A stretch of 64,000 nt of DNA from Ruminococcus sp. (lineage in GTDB: Bacteria > Bacillota > Clostridia > Lachnospirales > Lachnospiraceae). The DNA lies in assembly GCA_013911065.1 (NCBI GenBank), contig JACERV010000004.1, positions 62,001 through 126,000 on the forward strand. Reading direction: 5' to 3'. The position numbers and the translations under genes were made by a program. A model generated the notes under the pieces. It did not search any database and was not told the DNA's origin. It saw only the letters and a program-made list of their open reading frames with translations. Numbering within the stretch: the first letter of the stretch is position 1; each line of letters opens with the position of its first letter. Shown here one piece after another: positions 17,917 to 27,597 of this stretch.

Positions 17917-19137
17917 TTACAATACACTTCCTGCGCTAATAGATGTAAGCTTATAAGTTTCCCCGTCATAGCCAAAGGAAGCGCTCATATACGAGCCTCC
18001 ATTTCCAGTTTCCTCTTCCGTTACCAAGTTATTCATCCAGGATTTATAAGAATATGTATACTGGGTGTCATAATTATAGGTCATCTCTGCACCAAGCATA
18101 CCTTTATGGCTGGTATTATAACTGAATTTACATTTAAAATCAGTGAATGCCACCTGATTCAATGTATAAGACTCCTGATTATGCAGCCCTGAGGCAAAAT
18201 TATCATAGGACTCCTCACAGGAATCCTTATACTTGTCCAGAAACAAATCAGAAATTTCTGAGAACTCCTGACCTGACATCGCGGCCCGATAGACCTTTTC
18301 CAGAGCTTCCTGCATTTTTGCCTGAATGGCTGTCTGCCCCTCATCTGCCAGTTTCAAATCAGATACCGTAAACTGTTCGTCCTGTACTGCTGAAAAGTCT
18401 GCCTCATATAATTCAAACCACGGTGCTGCTACCTGCAGCTTATGACTGCCGGTAAATAATGTGACATAATAACTGTTCATTCCATCTATCTGGTTTTCTG
18501 CCTTTTCAGAATCTGTCAGTGCAATTCCATCCACTGCCACAGACGCTCCGGCCGGCACATTTATACAGAAGTCCTTTACCACCTGCTCATCAGAAGAGAC
18601 TTTCCATCTGTCAAAAAACAATATGGATTTTTCACTCTGTCTCGTCAGGTTTAATTGTAGAGTATCTGCTCCCCCACCTTTTATTGTATACTCTACGTTA
18701 AAATTCTTCCGGATACCGGAAGCAGCCTGCTTACCTTTTTTAACCTCAAAGCTTGCAATCTCGGGGGCTTCTGAATTTTTCATTAATTCAATAAACTGGT
18801 ACTTCTGAAGAAGTCCTCCTTCAGGGTAGTCCGTCATATCATACACTCTGGACCAATTTTGATCTGAGTATGCCTGAAGATAACGCTTTGCAACAGATTC
18901 AGCGCTGTTTTGGCTGATGCCCATTCCAAAGAAAATACCAATAACAAGAACCAAACAGAGTACTTCTGCAAGTACTATAACCTGCATTTTCGTCAGGCTC
19001 TTTGCCTTCTCTTTATATTTCTTCACATCAATGGTTGATTTCTTAACAATTCGAATTCCTTCAAGCTTTGTTCCGCAATTCTCGCAGAACTTGGCTTTGT
19101 CTTCATTCTTTATTCCACAGTTTGGACAAAATAGCAT
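17917..19137 (-). CDS. Zinc-ribbon single-pass membrane protein, TcaA/YvbJ-like
   Basis: 406 residues. The N-terminal zinc ribbon 'FCPNCGIKNEDKAKFCENCG' is followed by a basic stretch and a single membrane segment (about residues 52-74), then a long extracellular part. The extracellular part has several beta-rich repeats, including 'SVAKRYLQAYSDQNWSRVYD' (NTF2-like start) and a PEGA/TcaA second-domain pattern ('CINVPAGASVAVDGIAL'). This architecture matches the TcaA/YvbJ group, which in some Firmicutes affects cell-wall antibiotic response. The neighbour is another zinc-ribbon protein. The family call is from architecture, not a signature residue. Confidence 0.75.
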   Translation of the reverse strand: MLFCPNCGIKNEDKAKFCENCGTKLEGIRIVKKSTIDVKKYKEKAKSLTKMQVIVLAEVLCLVLVIGIFFGMGISQNSAESVAKRYLQAYSDQNWSRVYDMTDYPEGGLLQKYQFIELMKNSEAPEIASFEVKKGKQAASGIRKNFNVEYTIKGGGADTLQLNLTRQSEKSILFFDRWKVSSDEQVVKDFCINVPAGASVAVDGIALTDSEKAENQIDGMNSYYVTLFTGSHKLQVAAPWFELYEADFSAVQDEQFTVSDLKLADEGQTAIQAKMQEALEKVYRAAMSGQEFSEISDLFLDKYKDSCEESYDNFASGLHNQESYTLNQVAFTDFKCKFSYNTSHKGMLGAEMTYNYDTQYTYSYKSWMNNLVTEEETGNGGSYMSASFGYDGETYKLTSISAGSVL

Positions 19138-19251
19138 ATTCCTTTTCCTTTCTTTCCAGCCTTTTCCTTCTTGAAAAATATTATTACTTAAGATAATATC
19201 ATAGATTCCCCCTTTGACTCAATGTCCAATTTCCTCCAAAATCCCAGGACA

Positions 19252-19286
19252 TAAAGAGAGGACACCTCCTGTAATTGGAAATGTCC
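19252..19286 (-). terminator. Terminator after the SDR gene
   Basis: On the minus strand GGACATTTCC (19286-19277) pairs with GGAGGTGTCC (19269-19260) with G-T pairs, followed by TCTCTTTATG. The remaining 19138-19251 and 19287-19349 carry no other signal that I can name. Confidence 0.6.
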
Positions 19287-19349
19287 CCCTGTTAGAGCGT
19301 TGCCTCTATGTTATTAAATCTCTACTTTGCCTGAATAAAAGCCTGAATA

Positions 19350-20117
19350 TTACACAGCAGTCCAACCGCCGTCAACCGCCAGATACTGCCCTGTTGTGTA
19401 GCTTGAAGCGTCCGAAGCGAAATAAACGACTGCTCCGTCAAGCTCTCCGTCTCTTCCGGGACGTCCCATAGGACACAACATCTTAATTCCTGCAAGAGAA
19501 GCTTCGTCTTCTAAAACTTCCGCGGTCATTTCACTTGGAAAATATGCGGGTCCGATGGTATTTACCGTTATATTATACTTCGCCCATTCATTTGCAAGAG
19601 CCTTTGTAAGCATTAAAACCGCACCTTTTGATGTACAGTAAGCTGATATTGGTGAGTTGGGCATAGCAACCTGCGAATGTATTGAGCCAATGTTAATAAT
19701 CCTTCCATACTTTTGCGCAATCATAACCTTGCCAACTTCCCTTGCCGTAAAGTAAACACTATCACAGTTAACTCTGAGAGTTGATGCCCATTCCTCATCT
19801 GTCTGCGTATCTGCAGGGATGCCTTTTCCAACACCCGCGTTATTAACCAATATATCAATTCTGCCGAAGTGCTCCTTAACCTTTGCAACCATATCAACTA
19901 TTTCGGAAGTTACTAAAACATCACACTTTATAGCGAGGCATTTTACTCCCAGCGCTTCTATTTCTTTTTTAACTTTTTCGAGTTTTTCAACTCGTCTTGC
20001 CGCAATCGCAACGCTAGCTCCCTGGTTTGCCAATGCTTTAGCAAATTGAACCCCAAGACCTGATGATGCACCTGTTACTAATGCGATTTTACCTGTTAAA
20101 TCAAACAAGTTTTTCAT
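19350..20117 (-). CDS. SDR family oxidoreductase (gluconate 5-dehydrogenase-like)
   Basis: 255 residues from the ATG at 20117, spaced seven bases from GGAGG; the in-frame ATG at 20123 sits on the ribosome binding site. The classical SDR motifs are intact: cofactor loop 'TGASSGLG', 'NNAGVG', catalytic Ser in 'INIGSIHS', and 'YCTSKGAV' with Tyr and Lys. The closest general pattern is that of gluconate 5-dehydrogenase/3-ketoacyl-reductase-like enzymes, but the substrate is unknown. It has its own perfect promoter at 20150-20178, so it is not simply part of the upstream reductase unit. Confidence 0.9.
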   Translation of the reverse strand: MKNLFDLTGKIALVTGASSGLGVQFAKALANQGASVAIAARRVEKLEKVKKEIEALGVKCLAIKCDVLVTSEIVDMVAKVKEHFGRIDILVNNAGVGKGIPADTQTDEEWASTLRVNCDSVYFTAREVGKVMIAQKYGRIINIGSIHSQVAMPNSPISAYCTSKGAVLMLTKALANEWAKYNITVNTIGPAYFPSEMTAEVLEDEASLAGIKMLCPMGRPGRDGELDGAVVYFASDASSYTTGQYLAVDGGWTAV

Positions 20118-20149
20118 AAGCATCCCTCCTTAATGGGTATTTTACTTAC

Positions 20150-20178
20150 AATATAGCACCCAAAATATGTATTGTCAA
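20150..20178 (-). promoter_or_regulatory. Consensus sigma-A promoter for the SDR gene
   Basis: Minus strand TTGACA (20178-20173), exactly 17 bp and TATATT (20155-20150). It starts one base beyond the stop codon of the upstream aldo/keto reductase. This is the best-matching promoter in the left part of the window. Confidence 0.85.
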
Positions 20179-21291
20179 TTAATGGGAGGAAAGTAATTCT
20201 GTCATCTCTTTCATGTGGGCAGAAATATCAATGTTTTGCGGACACTGCTTTTGACAGGCATTGCAGCCTATACATGCAGGCGGTCTCTTTTCTTCTTCGA
20301 GGGCTTCTAAAAAGGACAGCCTCCATACCCCGCTCATTTTTACTTTATTATATATAGATAAAAGTCTTGGAATATCCAACTCTTTGGGACAATCACTGCA
20401 GCAATACCGGCATCCCGTACATGCAACAGAAACACTCGGACGATATAAGTCACTCGCTTTTATCAGCAATTCCTTTTGCTGCTCAGTCAGAGGTTTATTT
20501 TCTTCAAAGGTCCCGATATTATCCTGGAGCTGCTTCTCATTTGACATTCCGCTGAGGGTAACTAAAACATTCGGAAGACTCATCACCCACCGCATTGCCC
20601 AGGACGAAATGGATTTTTCCGGTTCCGCTTCTAACAGCAGGGCATCTGCCTCTGGGGTTAAGGATGCCAGACGTCCTCCATGTACAGGCTCCATTACTAT
20701 AACGGGTACATTGTATTCCTCAAGGATATCATACAATTCTTCCGCATCATTGTAAGTCCAGTCATAATAATTCAACTGAATCTGTACAAAGTCCCAGGAC
20801 CGCTCCTCCATCACACGTTTCAGGACTTTTGGGCTGCCATGAAAGGAAAAACCAAGATACCGGATCTTACCGGATTTTTTTAATTCCTCAAAATATTCCA
20901 CACATCCATTGGAAAGAAACGTATCCACTATATGATCCTGAATCCCATGCAGAAGATAAAAATCAATATAATTTGTCTGCAGACGGGAAAGCTGTTCGGC
21001 AAACTGTGCCTTATAATCGGGATTTGCATGCAGGTTGAATTTATCTGCAATGTAATAGCTATCCCGGGAATACTTCAAGAGGGCTTGCCCTAAAAAGCTT
21101 TCCGATTCTCCATCATGATAGATATAAGCTGTGTCAAAGTAATTGATTCCATGGGAAATTGCATAATCGATAAGTTCTTGGGCCTTTTCTCTGTCAATTG
21201 GAGTCCCCTGCTCATTTTCCTTTACAGGGAGACGCATAGCACCCATACCTAAACTAGAAACATTTATATTCTGAAACTTTTTATAAATCAT
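20179..21291 (-). CDS. Aldo/keto reductase with C-terminal double 4Fe-4S domain
   Basis: 370 residues. The N-terminal TIM barrel has the AKR blocks 'GMGAMRLPV' and 'FDTAYIYHDGES' with the catalytic Tyr. The C-terminal 90 residues hold two 4Fe-4S motifs: 'CTGCRYCCSDCPKELDIP' and 'CIGCNACQKQCPQNIDI'. This is the ferredoxin-fused AKR type common in Clostridia. Electrons are likely passed between the clusters and flavin or NAD(P)H. Its physiological substrate is unknown. It lies upstream of the SDR gene and downstream of a second AKR gene. Confidence 0.92.
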   Translation of the reverse strand: MIYKKFQNINVSSLGMGAMRLPVKENEQGTPIDREKAQELIDYAISHGINYFDTAYIYHDGESESFLGQALLKYSRDSYYIADKFNLHANPDYKAQFAEQLSRLQTNYIDFYLLHGIQDHIVDTFLSNGCVEYFEELKKSGKIRYLGFSFHGSPKVLKRVMEERSWDFVQIQLNYYDWTYNDAEELYDILEEYNVPVIVMEPVHGGRLASLTPEADALLLEAEPEKSISSWAMRWVMSLPNVLVTLSGMSNEKQLQDNIGTFEENKPLTEQQKELLIKASDLYRPSVSVACTGCRYCCSDCPKELDIPRLLSIYNKVKMSGVWRLSFLEALEEEKRPPACIGCNACQKQCPQNIDISAHMKEMTELLSSH

Positions 21292-21407
21292 ATGTTAACC
21301 CCCATTTTTTACTTTTATTCTACTTCATACTGCCAGGTATTAATTCCGCCAAATTCACGAATATCTGTATCTTCATATGCACCTCCATCGTCTTGATAGG
21401 TCCACTT

Positions 21408-22433
21408 TTATGACTGCCATCCGGTTCTGTCAATTTCACCATTTAAATCCCAGATATTTTTCCAGTTTTCAGCTCCCGGCCACAAAAACACTTTGGCCTT
21501 TATCAGCCGGTCATTTTTATCTGCTTTACGGATTATCTCCATCTCTTCATCAGTCAGTGGATCTTCAATAACTGCAGCAATATTACTAAAATATTCAGAT
21601 TCTCTTACAGAAAATGGTACGGGAATGTGCCCTCTCTGCACTGCCCATTTAATGCAGATTAGAGCCGGATGAACCCCGTGGTCCTTTGCCATTTTAACCA
21701 ATTCCGGCATTTCCATCACTATAGTATCATTTGATTCCTTATCCCGTTCCGGTCTTTCAGCCGATCCCAGGGGAGAGTATGCTATTGTTACAATATCCTG
21801 GCTCTTACAATACTCAAACATGTCCCACTGCTGAAATGCCGGATGTACTTCTACTTCATTAAAAACCGGTTTAATTCTGCATAACGGCAGCATCTCCTTC
21901 AATTTAGGAACTGTCATATTAGAGACTCCAATATGGCGTACAAGTCCCATGTCTACTAATTTCTCCATCTGTTCCCATGTCTCCATAAACTCCTCAATGA
22001 AAAAAGGACGTGAATCCGGGTGACGGTCATCCACACCTGCACCTGGTGCATGATAATTAGGGAAGGGCCAATGTACTAAGTAAGAATCAAGATAATCCAG
22101 TTGTAAGTCCTTAAGGGTCTTAGATACAGCAACCAGTACATCCCGCTTACCGTGCATATTATTCCACAATTTAGATAGTATATATAGCTCTTCTCTTTTT
22201 ACAAGTCCATCACTGAATGCCCTTGAATATACCTTTCCTATATCACTTTCATTACCATATGCGGCTGCTCCGTCAAAAAAACGGTATCCGATTTTAATCG
22301 CATTATACACCGCATTTGAAACTTCTTCTGATGTATATTTATCATTTCCAAATGTTCCCATTCCGATTGCGGGAATTAAAGCTCCATTCGCTAATTTTAT
22401 TTGGGGTACTTGATTTACATTGACTGTTTTCAT
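21408..22433 (-). CDS. Aldo/keto reductase (canonical, 341 residues)
   Basis: The AKR barrel is clear: 'IPAIGMGTFGNDKYTSEEV', 'FFDGAAAYGNESDIGK' with the catalytic Tyr, 'SKLWNNMHGKRDVL', 'DSYLVHWPFP' and 'IGVSNMTVPKL'. It is full length and has no Fe-S domain. A ribosome binding site (GAAGGGAG) lies seven bases before the ATG. The substrate is probably a small aldehyde or sugar-type carbonyl. The 116-bp gap to the next AKR gene shows no terminator, so cotranscription is possible. Confidence 0.9.
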   Translation of the reverse strand: MKTVNVNQVPQIKLANGALIPAIGMGTFGNDKYTSEEVSNAVYNAIKIGYRFFDGAAAYGNESDIGKVYSRAFSDGLVKREELYILSKLWNNMHGKRDVLVAVSKTLKDLQLDYLDSYLVHWPFPNYHAPGAGVDDRHPDSRPFFIEEFMETWEQMEKLVDMGLVRHIGVSNMTVPKLKEMLPLCRIKPVFNEVEVHPAFQQWDMFEYCKSQDIVTIAYSPLGSAERPERDKESNDTIVMEMPELVKMAKDHGVHPALICIKWAVQRGHIPVPFSVRESEYFSNIAAVIEDPLTDEEMEIIRKADKNDRLIKAKVFLWPGAENWKNIWDLNGEIDRTGWQS

Positions 22434-22786
22434 ATATTGCTCCCTTCAAGTCTGAATTTTATAGTGAAATTATTTTGTGCAGTCTTTATATTTTATAGGA
22501 AGAGGGCACACATCTCTACATCCATTCTATTATATTTCATATTTAGTTTCAAACACTTTAGCCAAAACCGCTAAGTGTCACAGGTCCACCCGTTCGAAGA
22601 CAGAACAATAAAAGTTCTCATATCCATTCATATGCTCCTTTGTCATGTTTTAGTGATGCTCACAACCATGGTCATGATGCTATCTTCTATTTTATTCATT
22701 CACTATGTTGTTCCCTATAACTTATTTTATATCAGATATTTATAAATTGAAATGTAAAGTTTCAAGTTTTTCCAATATCCAAAAAA
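22434..22786. other. Intergenic region with a decayed repeat
   Basis: Between the AKR gene and the terminator of the sugar operon. The only structure seen is a segment at 22645-22673 that matches one at 33760-33787 (25 of 28 positions, one gap). No ORF with a plausible ribosome binding site is present. Confidence 0.4.
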
Positions 22787-22819
22787 CAAGCGTATCCCTC
22801 ATTTAGAACGATACGCTTG
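22780..22819 (-). terminator. Terminator of the sugar-ABC operon
   Basis: A perfect 10-bp stem (CAAGCGTATC / GATACGCTTG, 22787-22796 with 22810-22819). On the minus strand it is followed by a run of T. It lies about 75 bases after the isomerase stop codon. Confidence 0.88.
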
Positions 22820-22893
22820 CTTCAGACATTTTACTTGGCAGTGTCCAAACCAGTTTAGTCTTTATGTTGTTTCTTGCGGAATCGCCACGGGCG

Positions 22894-23967
22894 TTAGGTT
22901 CTATCATCTTCCCCACGCTCCGGCGGCATGCATGATACCAGCTCCAACTCCTGTCCATCATCTGCAAGTGCTGTAAAATTGAAGGCTGCATTCTTTGGAA
23001 GGAAAAAATAATCTCCTTTTCTAATTTCCTGTCTGTACCCTTCACCCTCAATCACGCCTGTACCATTTACAACAATATATATGGACGGTGCTTCTTCCAA
23101 TCTCAAAGAACTATATATGTAATACCGGTTCACCAGAAAACATGGAGTATCCTCTTTGGTAATAAGCGCTTCTTTCTGGTAACTCTCATTTTTATCCAGC
23201 AGCTTTGGCTCTTTTTTAGACTCTTTTATACTGTCCATTCCATACAACGAGTAATCAAAGCAATCCAGTGCTACATCTTTGGACAGTCCGATATACATTT
23301 CCTGATTACTCAGCATATGATCACCGCACCAGTATTCCGGCTGAATTGTGAAATCTGTAGGTTCCTGTACCTCAAGTATCAGGCATCCTGCGCCGATAGC
23401 ATGCACCGCCTTCCCGGGTATCAAATAAACGTCTCCAGGTTTAACAGGAACTCTATTCAGATACTGATCCATAATATGCTTATCTGTCTTAGATTTTTCA
23501 ATGATATCAGAAAACTCTTCTTTTGATATTTTATCTTTAAATCCAAAACATATGCTGGCATTTTCTCTTGTAGCCAGTATGAGCCACATTTCAGTTTTTC
23601 CGTAAGAACTGTTAAAATACTTTTCTGAATATGCCCTGTCTGGATGAACCTGCATCGGAAGCCTGATTGCACTGTCCAGATATTTAACCAGCACCTCCAG
23701 AGTCCCGCTGCTTCCTACTGTTTCCCTGGGATACTTTTCTATCAACTCTTTTAGTGTAACATCTGTATCTTTTATGATACTTAAGCCTTCCAGCGGGCCG
23801 CTGCTCTTTTCATTGATAGCCTTTACTGTGGATGCCACCCATTCTTCCGGCAGATGATTATCTTCTTTTGGATCACCCATCAAATCATGAAACAGCATTC
23901 CGCCTTCATATACTCTCCATACCCTGTTCCGCTCAAAAAACAATGGTCTCTGTGTTAATTCTCTCAT
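22894..23967 (-). CDS. Class I mannose-6-phosphate-isomerase-like protein
   Basis: 357 residues. The type I PMI blocks are present: 'LPMQVHPDRAYSEKYF' with the Gln-x-His zinc ligands, 'GKTEMWLIL' with the Glu, and 'IPGKAVHAIGAGCLILEVQE' with the second His. The C-terminal cupin ('IEGEGYRQEIRKGDYFFLP') completes the fold. It is likely to interconvert a ketose- and aldose-6-phosphate. It is the last gene of an operon with an Rbs-type sugar importer, so it may process the imported sugar. A strong ribosome binding site (TTAGGAGGG) precedes the ATG. The exact sugar is not given by sequence. Confidence 0.88.
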   Translation of the reverse strand: MRELTQRPLFFERNRVWRVYEGGMLFHDLMGDPKEDNHLPEEWVASTVKAINEKSSGPLEGLSIIKDTDVTLKELIEKYPRETVGSSGTLEVLVKYLDSAIRLPMQVHPDRAYSEKYFNSSYGKTEMWLILATRENASICFGFKDKISKEEFSDIIEKSKTDKHIMDQYLNRVPVKPGDVYLIPGKAVHAIGAGCLILEVQEPTDFTIQPEYWCGDHMLSNQEMYIGLSKDVALDCFDYSLYGMDSIKESKKEPKLLDKNESYQKEALITKEDTPCFLVNRYYIYSSLRLEEAPSIYIVVNGTGVIEGEGYRQEIRKGDYFFLPKNAAFNFTALADDGQELELVSCMPPERGEDDRT

Positions 23968-24043
23968 GATATCCCTCCTAAGTAAGGCTCCAGTATAATA
24001 CTGAAGCCTCTTGTTTTAAATCTTAAAATATTGTCTTTCTTTT

Positions 24044-25003
24044 TTATTCAAAATCTGAAACGTTGTCCGCTTTAATAACTGATACGCCTGTATCTGTCAC
24101 TTCACCGCCCAGGTCTGTTTCACCCAAAACTTCCACCGCTGCTTTCATGCCTTCATATCCCATAACATCCGGGTTTTGAGCCATAGATGCCACCAGATAT
24201 CCGCCCTTAATCAGCTGAAGAATTGTATCTGATTTATCAAAGCCAACTCCTACGGCTTCACTATCCCCTGCTTCCTGAATGGCATTCCCCACTCCTGTTG
24301 AAGAGCCTTCATTTGTGCCAAAGATACCAACACATCCGGCAGTGATGTAATTTGCAGCAATATCCTTTGCTTTAGCCGCATCACCCTCACAGTACTGGGT
24401 TGCCAGGACTTCAAAATCTGTTCCTTCAAACACGCTTCTAAAGCCCTCTTCTCTTAAAACCGTAGAAGTTGAAGCTGCATTTGTATTGATAACCCCAATC
24501 TTTCCTGAAGTAATTCCTTTTTCCTTCAAGGAATCTATCATATTCTCACCTGCTGTTTTTCCGGCCGCTTCATTATCCGTAGAAAATGTCGCTTCTGCAT
24601 CAATATTGGCCGGAGAGTCTACATAAATAATCTTAATCCCCTCTGAAATAGCCTCTTCTAATGTTGCAGTAATCGCATCCGGACCATTTGCAGCAATAAT
24701 AATTGCGTCTGCACCACCAGCAATTGCATTATTTACACATTCAATTTGTTTTGCATCATCTTTTACATCTGGTGCAAGCCAGGTATAGTTTACATTCCCA
24801 AGCTCCTCTACCGCTTTCTGGCATCCTTTATCCAGATTTACCCAGTGCTGGTCCATCTGATCCATTGTTATCAGATAAACATTGTAACTTTCTCCATCCT
24901 TGCCTGACTCCTTATCCCCTTCTGCATTTCCTGAATTACAGCCGGCTAATAATGATACCGCCATTACTGCACTTAAAATCACTCCTAATAATCTCTTTTT
25001 CAT
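24044..25003 (-). CDS. Rbs-type sugar ABC solute-binding lipoprotein
   Basis: 319 residues from the ATG at 25003, preceded by GAGGAGGAAAAGACG; the longer frame from 25036 lacks a ribosome binding site. The lipobox is 'SLLAGCNSG'. The periplasmic-binding fold begins 'YNVYLITMDQMDQHWVNL' and includes 'DAIIIAANGPDAITATLEEA' (broken here at 20) and 'GVGFDKSD', features of the ribose/galactose PBP1 family. It delivers the sugar to the permease and ATPase encoded just upstream. The ligand is not identified; hexoses such as allose or mannose are possible given the isomerase gene next to it. Confidence 0.9.
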   Translation of the reverse strand: MKKRLLGVILSAVMAVSLLAGCNSGNAEGDKESGKDGESYNVYLITMDQMDQHWVNLDKGCQKAVEELGNVNYTWLAPDVKDDAKQIECVNNAIAGGADAIIIAANGPDAITATLEEAISEGIKIIYVDSPANIDAEATFSTDNEAAGKTAGENMIDSLKEKGITSGKIGVINTNAASTSTVLREEGFRSVFEGTDFEVLATQYCEGDAAKAKDIAANYITAGCVGIFGTNEGSSTGVGNAIQEAGDSEAVGVGFDKSDTILQLIKGGYLVASMAQNPDVMGYEGMKAAVEVLGETDLGGEVTDTGVSVIKADNVSDFE

Positions 25004-25039
25004 CGTCTTTTCCTCCTCTTTTTTATTCTGAAACAAACT

Positions 25040-26038
25040 TTACGATTTTTTCTTTGTCTTTCCTGTCCTTACTACAACATCAAGTAATACAGAAATTACT
25101 ACTATGACTCCAATGACAATATTTCTAATTGCAACCGGCGCGCCCGCAAATTGAAGACCATTTTGCAGCACTCCCCAGATTGCCGCTCCGACAACCGTTC
25201 CAAGCAGGATTCCCTGCCCTCCAAGTGTACTGACACCACCAATTACGGAAGCTGCAACCGCATACATCTCATACATATTCCCGGCATCCATGGTTCCCAT
25301 GCCTGATGTGGCACAAATAGTCAGCCCAACAACTGCAGAACAGAATGAACTTATCAGATATACCTTTATGGTTGTTCCGACTACGCTTACTCCTGACAGC
25401 TTTGCAGCGTCAACGTTGCTTCCAATCGCATAGATATGGCGCCCTGTTCTTGTCTTACTCAGAACAAAGTTGAAAACAATCCATAATATAATTGCAATCC
25501 AGACCGTGTTGTAAATTCCTGCAAATTTACCGTAATAAAAGAAATCTCTGAACCCCTTTGCGGCATTTCCAATGGAATCTGTATTATAGTTATTATTTAC
25601 AATCTGAGCGATTCCTCTCGCAATCGTCATTGTTCCCAGGGTAGCAATAAATGGAGGCAGCTGGCATCTTGCCACCAGGACACCATTTACAATTCCAACC
25701 ATCAGACAGCAAATTACTGTAATTAAAACTGCCACCCATGGATTTATGCCCTTCGTCATCAATGTTGCCGAAATCATGCAGCTCATGCCTACAACCGAAC
25801 CAATGGACAAGTCGATATTTGCAGTAATCAGTACATAGGACTGTCCAATACCAATCAAAATAATCGGTGCAATCTGTCTTAGCAGGTTTCCTACATTTTT
25901 AGAAGAAGTAAAAGCAGGATTCAATATTCCAAACGCAATACACAGGATTATCAATCCAATCGCTGCTGTAATGACCTGCCCCATGCCTCTTGTAGATAAA
26001 ATTCTTTTCAATGTATTTTTCCTGTACTTGTCTTCCAT
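25040..26038 (-). CDS. Rbs-type sugar ABC permease
   Basis: 332 residues from the ATG at 26038 with GGGGAGG upstream; the codon at 26044 is GTG and overlaps the ATPase stop. The protein has the expected eight to ten membrane segments and the RbsC pattern 'ATLGTMTIARGIAQIVNNNY' and 'VSVVGTTIKVYLISSF'. It pairs with the two-domain ATPase at 26041-27549. Only two bases separate the genes, so translation is coupled. Confidence 0.92.
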   Translation of the reverse strand: MEDKYRKNTLKRILSTRGMGQVITAAIGLIILCIAFGILNPAFTSSKNVGNLLRQIAPIILIGIGQSYVLITANIDLSIGSVVGMSCMISATLMTKGINPWVAVLITVICCLMVGIVNGVLVARCQLPPFIATLGTMTIARGIAQIVNNNYNTDSIGNAAKGFRDFFYYGKFAGIYNTVWIAIILWIVFNFVLSKTRTGRHIYAIGSNVDAAKLSGVSVVGTTIKVYLISSFCSAVVGLTICATSGMGTMDAGNMYEMYAVAASVIGGVSTLGGQGILLGTVVGAAIWGVLQNGLQFAGAPVAIRNIVIGVIVVISVLLDVVVRTGKTKKKS

Positions 26039-26040
26039 CT

Positions 26041-27549
26041 TCACGCCTCCCCGACTTTTCTCTCAAATGATGTGGCATATTTCAAAATCTTGTCCTGTGA
26101 TGCCTCTCCCACTAACAGTTCTCCCGTTATCTTTCCGTCACACATAACCAGAATCCTGTCAGCTACGCCCATCACTTCCGGCATTTCTGATGATACAAAT
26201 ACCACCCCGATACCTTCTTTTTTTAAGTTGTTCATCAGATTATAAATCTCAACCTTAGCCGCCACATCAATTCCTCTTGTCGGCTCATCAAAAATCACAA
26301 CTCTTGAATTTCTTGCCAGCCATTTTCCAACTACAACCTTCTGCTGGTTTCCTCCTGAAAGGCTTCCCGCATCAACATCTGCATTTGCCAGCTTAATTTT
26401 TAGCTCTTTGACAGCTTTGTTAACCATGTCATTTTCTTTCTTTTTACTCACCACACCCATTTTATTACAGATAATATCCAGATTGGGCAGTGCTATATTA
26501 TCTTTGATGCTCAGCTTAGTACATAATCCGTCTTTTTTCCTATCTTCAGGTGCAAGAACAATTCCGGCTTTTATGGCATCTTCTGGCTTATGTATGACAA
26601 CTTCCTCTCCATCAAGGAAAATCTGCCCACTGTCTTTTTCATCTACACCAAATATCGCCCGTGTTGTCTCTGTCCTGCCGGCCCCCATTAGTCCGGCAAT
26701 CCCTACAATTTCACCTTCAAATACTTCAAAGTTTATGTCCCTCACAAGTTTTCCCGCATTCAGATTACGTACCTCAAAAATCTTTTTGCCCTTTTCACAT
26801 TCTACTTTAGGGAATTTTTCTTTTATTTCCCTCCCAACCATATATGTGATAATCTCCTCCATATCATCAACATTAAATTTCATGCTGGTGATATATTGTC
26901 CGTCTCTTAAGATTGTAACCCGGTCTACAATATGCTGCAGCTCTTCCAGACGATGTGAGATATAGACGATTCCACATCCTTCTGACTTCAATTGTCTGAT
27001 AATACGGAACAAATCGTCTATTTCTTTGGAAGTCAATGCACTGGTCGGCTCATCCATAATCAACACTTTCGCATTTGTGGATAGAGCCTTAGCAATTTCT
27101 ACCATCTGTTGTTTTGAAACTGCAAGATCACTTACTATTGCATTGGGGCTGATATCAATATTCAACTTTTGCAGAATTGCTCCTGCTTCTTTCATCATCT
27201 TCCGTTCTGACAGAACTCCGGATTTCGTCTTTTCTCTTCCCAGAAAAATATTCTCCGCAACCGTTAAATGAGAACACATATTCAATTCCTGATGAATAAT
27301 GGCAATTCCCATTTCTTGAGCTTTTTTGGGGGTAATATCCTGTACCTCCTGTCCAAAGACCTTCATTGTTCCTCTGTCTCTGGTATATACACCACTCAAT
27401 ATTTTCATCAGTGTGGATTTGCCCGCCCCATTTTCTCCAAGCAGCGCTAATACTTCTCCGGCCTTCAGGTCAAACTTTACATTATCCAATGCCACGACTC
27501 CAGGAAATGTTTTCGTTATTCCATCCAAATCAACAATGTATTCTTCCAT
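26041..27549 (-). CDS. Rbs-type sugar ABC ATPase, two NBDs
   Basis: 502 residues from the ATG at 27549 (AAGGTGAGAGA upstream). Both nucleotide-binding domains are intact: domain 1 has 'GENGAGKSTLMK', 'LAVSKQQMVEIAKAL' and 'IMDEPTSALTS'; domain 2 has 'GLMGAGRTETTRAI', 'LSGGNQQKVVVGKWL' and 'IFDEPTRGID'. Domain 2's diverged Walker A is usual for RbsA. It drives the RbsC-type permease encoded two bases downstream. A degenerate paralogue lies upstream at 27788-29245. Confidence 0.94.
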   Translation of the reverse strand: MEEYIVDLDGITKTFPGVVALDNVKFDLKAGEVLALLGENGAGKSTLMKILSGVYTRDRGTMKVFGQEVQDITPKKAQEMGIAIIHQELNMCSHLTVAENIFLGREKTKSGVLSERKMMKEAGAILQKLNIDISPNAIVSDLAVSKQQMVEIAKALSTNAKVLIMDEPTSALTSKEIDDLFRIIRQLKSEGCGIVYISHRLEELQHIVDRVTILRDGQYITSMKFNVDDMEEIITYMVGREIKEKFPKVECEKGKKIFEVRNLNAGKLVRDINFEVFEGEIVGIAGLMGAGRTETTRAIFGVDEKDSGQIFLDGEEVVIHKPEDAIKAGIVLAPEDRKKDGLCTKLSIKDNIALPNLDIICNKMGVVSKKKENDMVNKAVKELKIKLANADVDAGSLSGGNQQKVVVGKWLARNSRVVIFDEPTRGIDVAAKVEIYNLMNNLKKEGIGVVFVSSEMPEVMGVADRILVMCDGKITGELLVGEASQDKILKYATSFERKVGEA

Positions 27550-27597
27550 TCTCTCACCTTTCATGCTTCATTGTTTTTGCCTCCTCCTTTAAAAATA

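Noticed and set aside
22803-23051. Minus-strand ORF overlapping the isomerase gene
   Set aside because: Shadow frame of the isomerase-like gene, running across the terminator, with no family resemblance.
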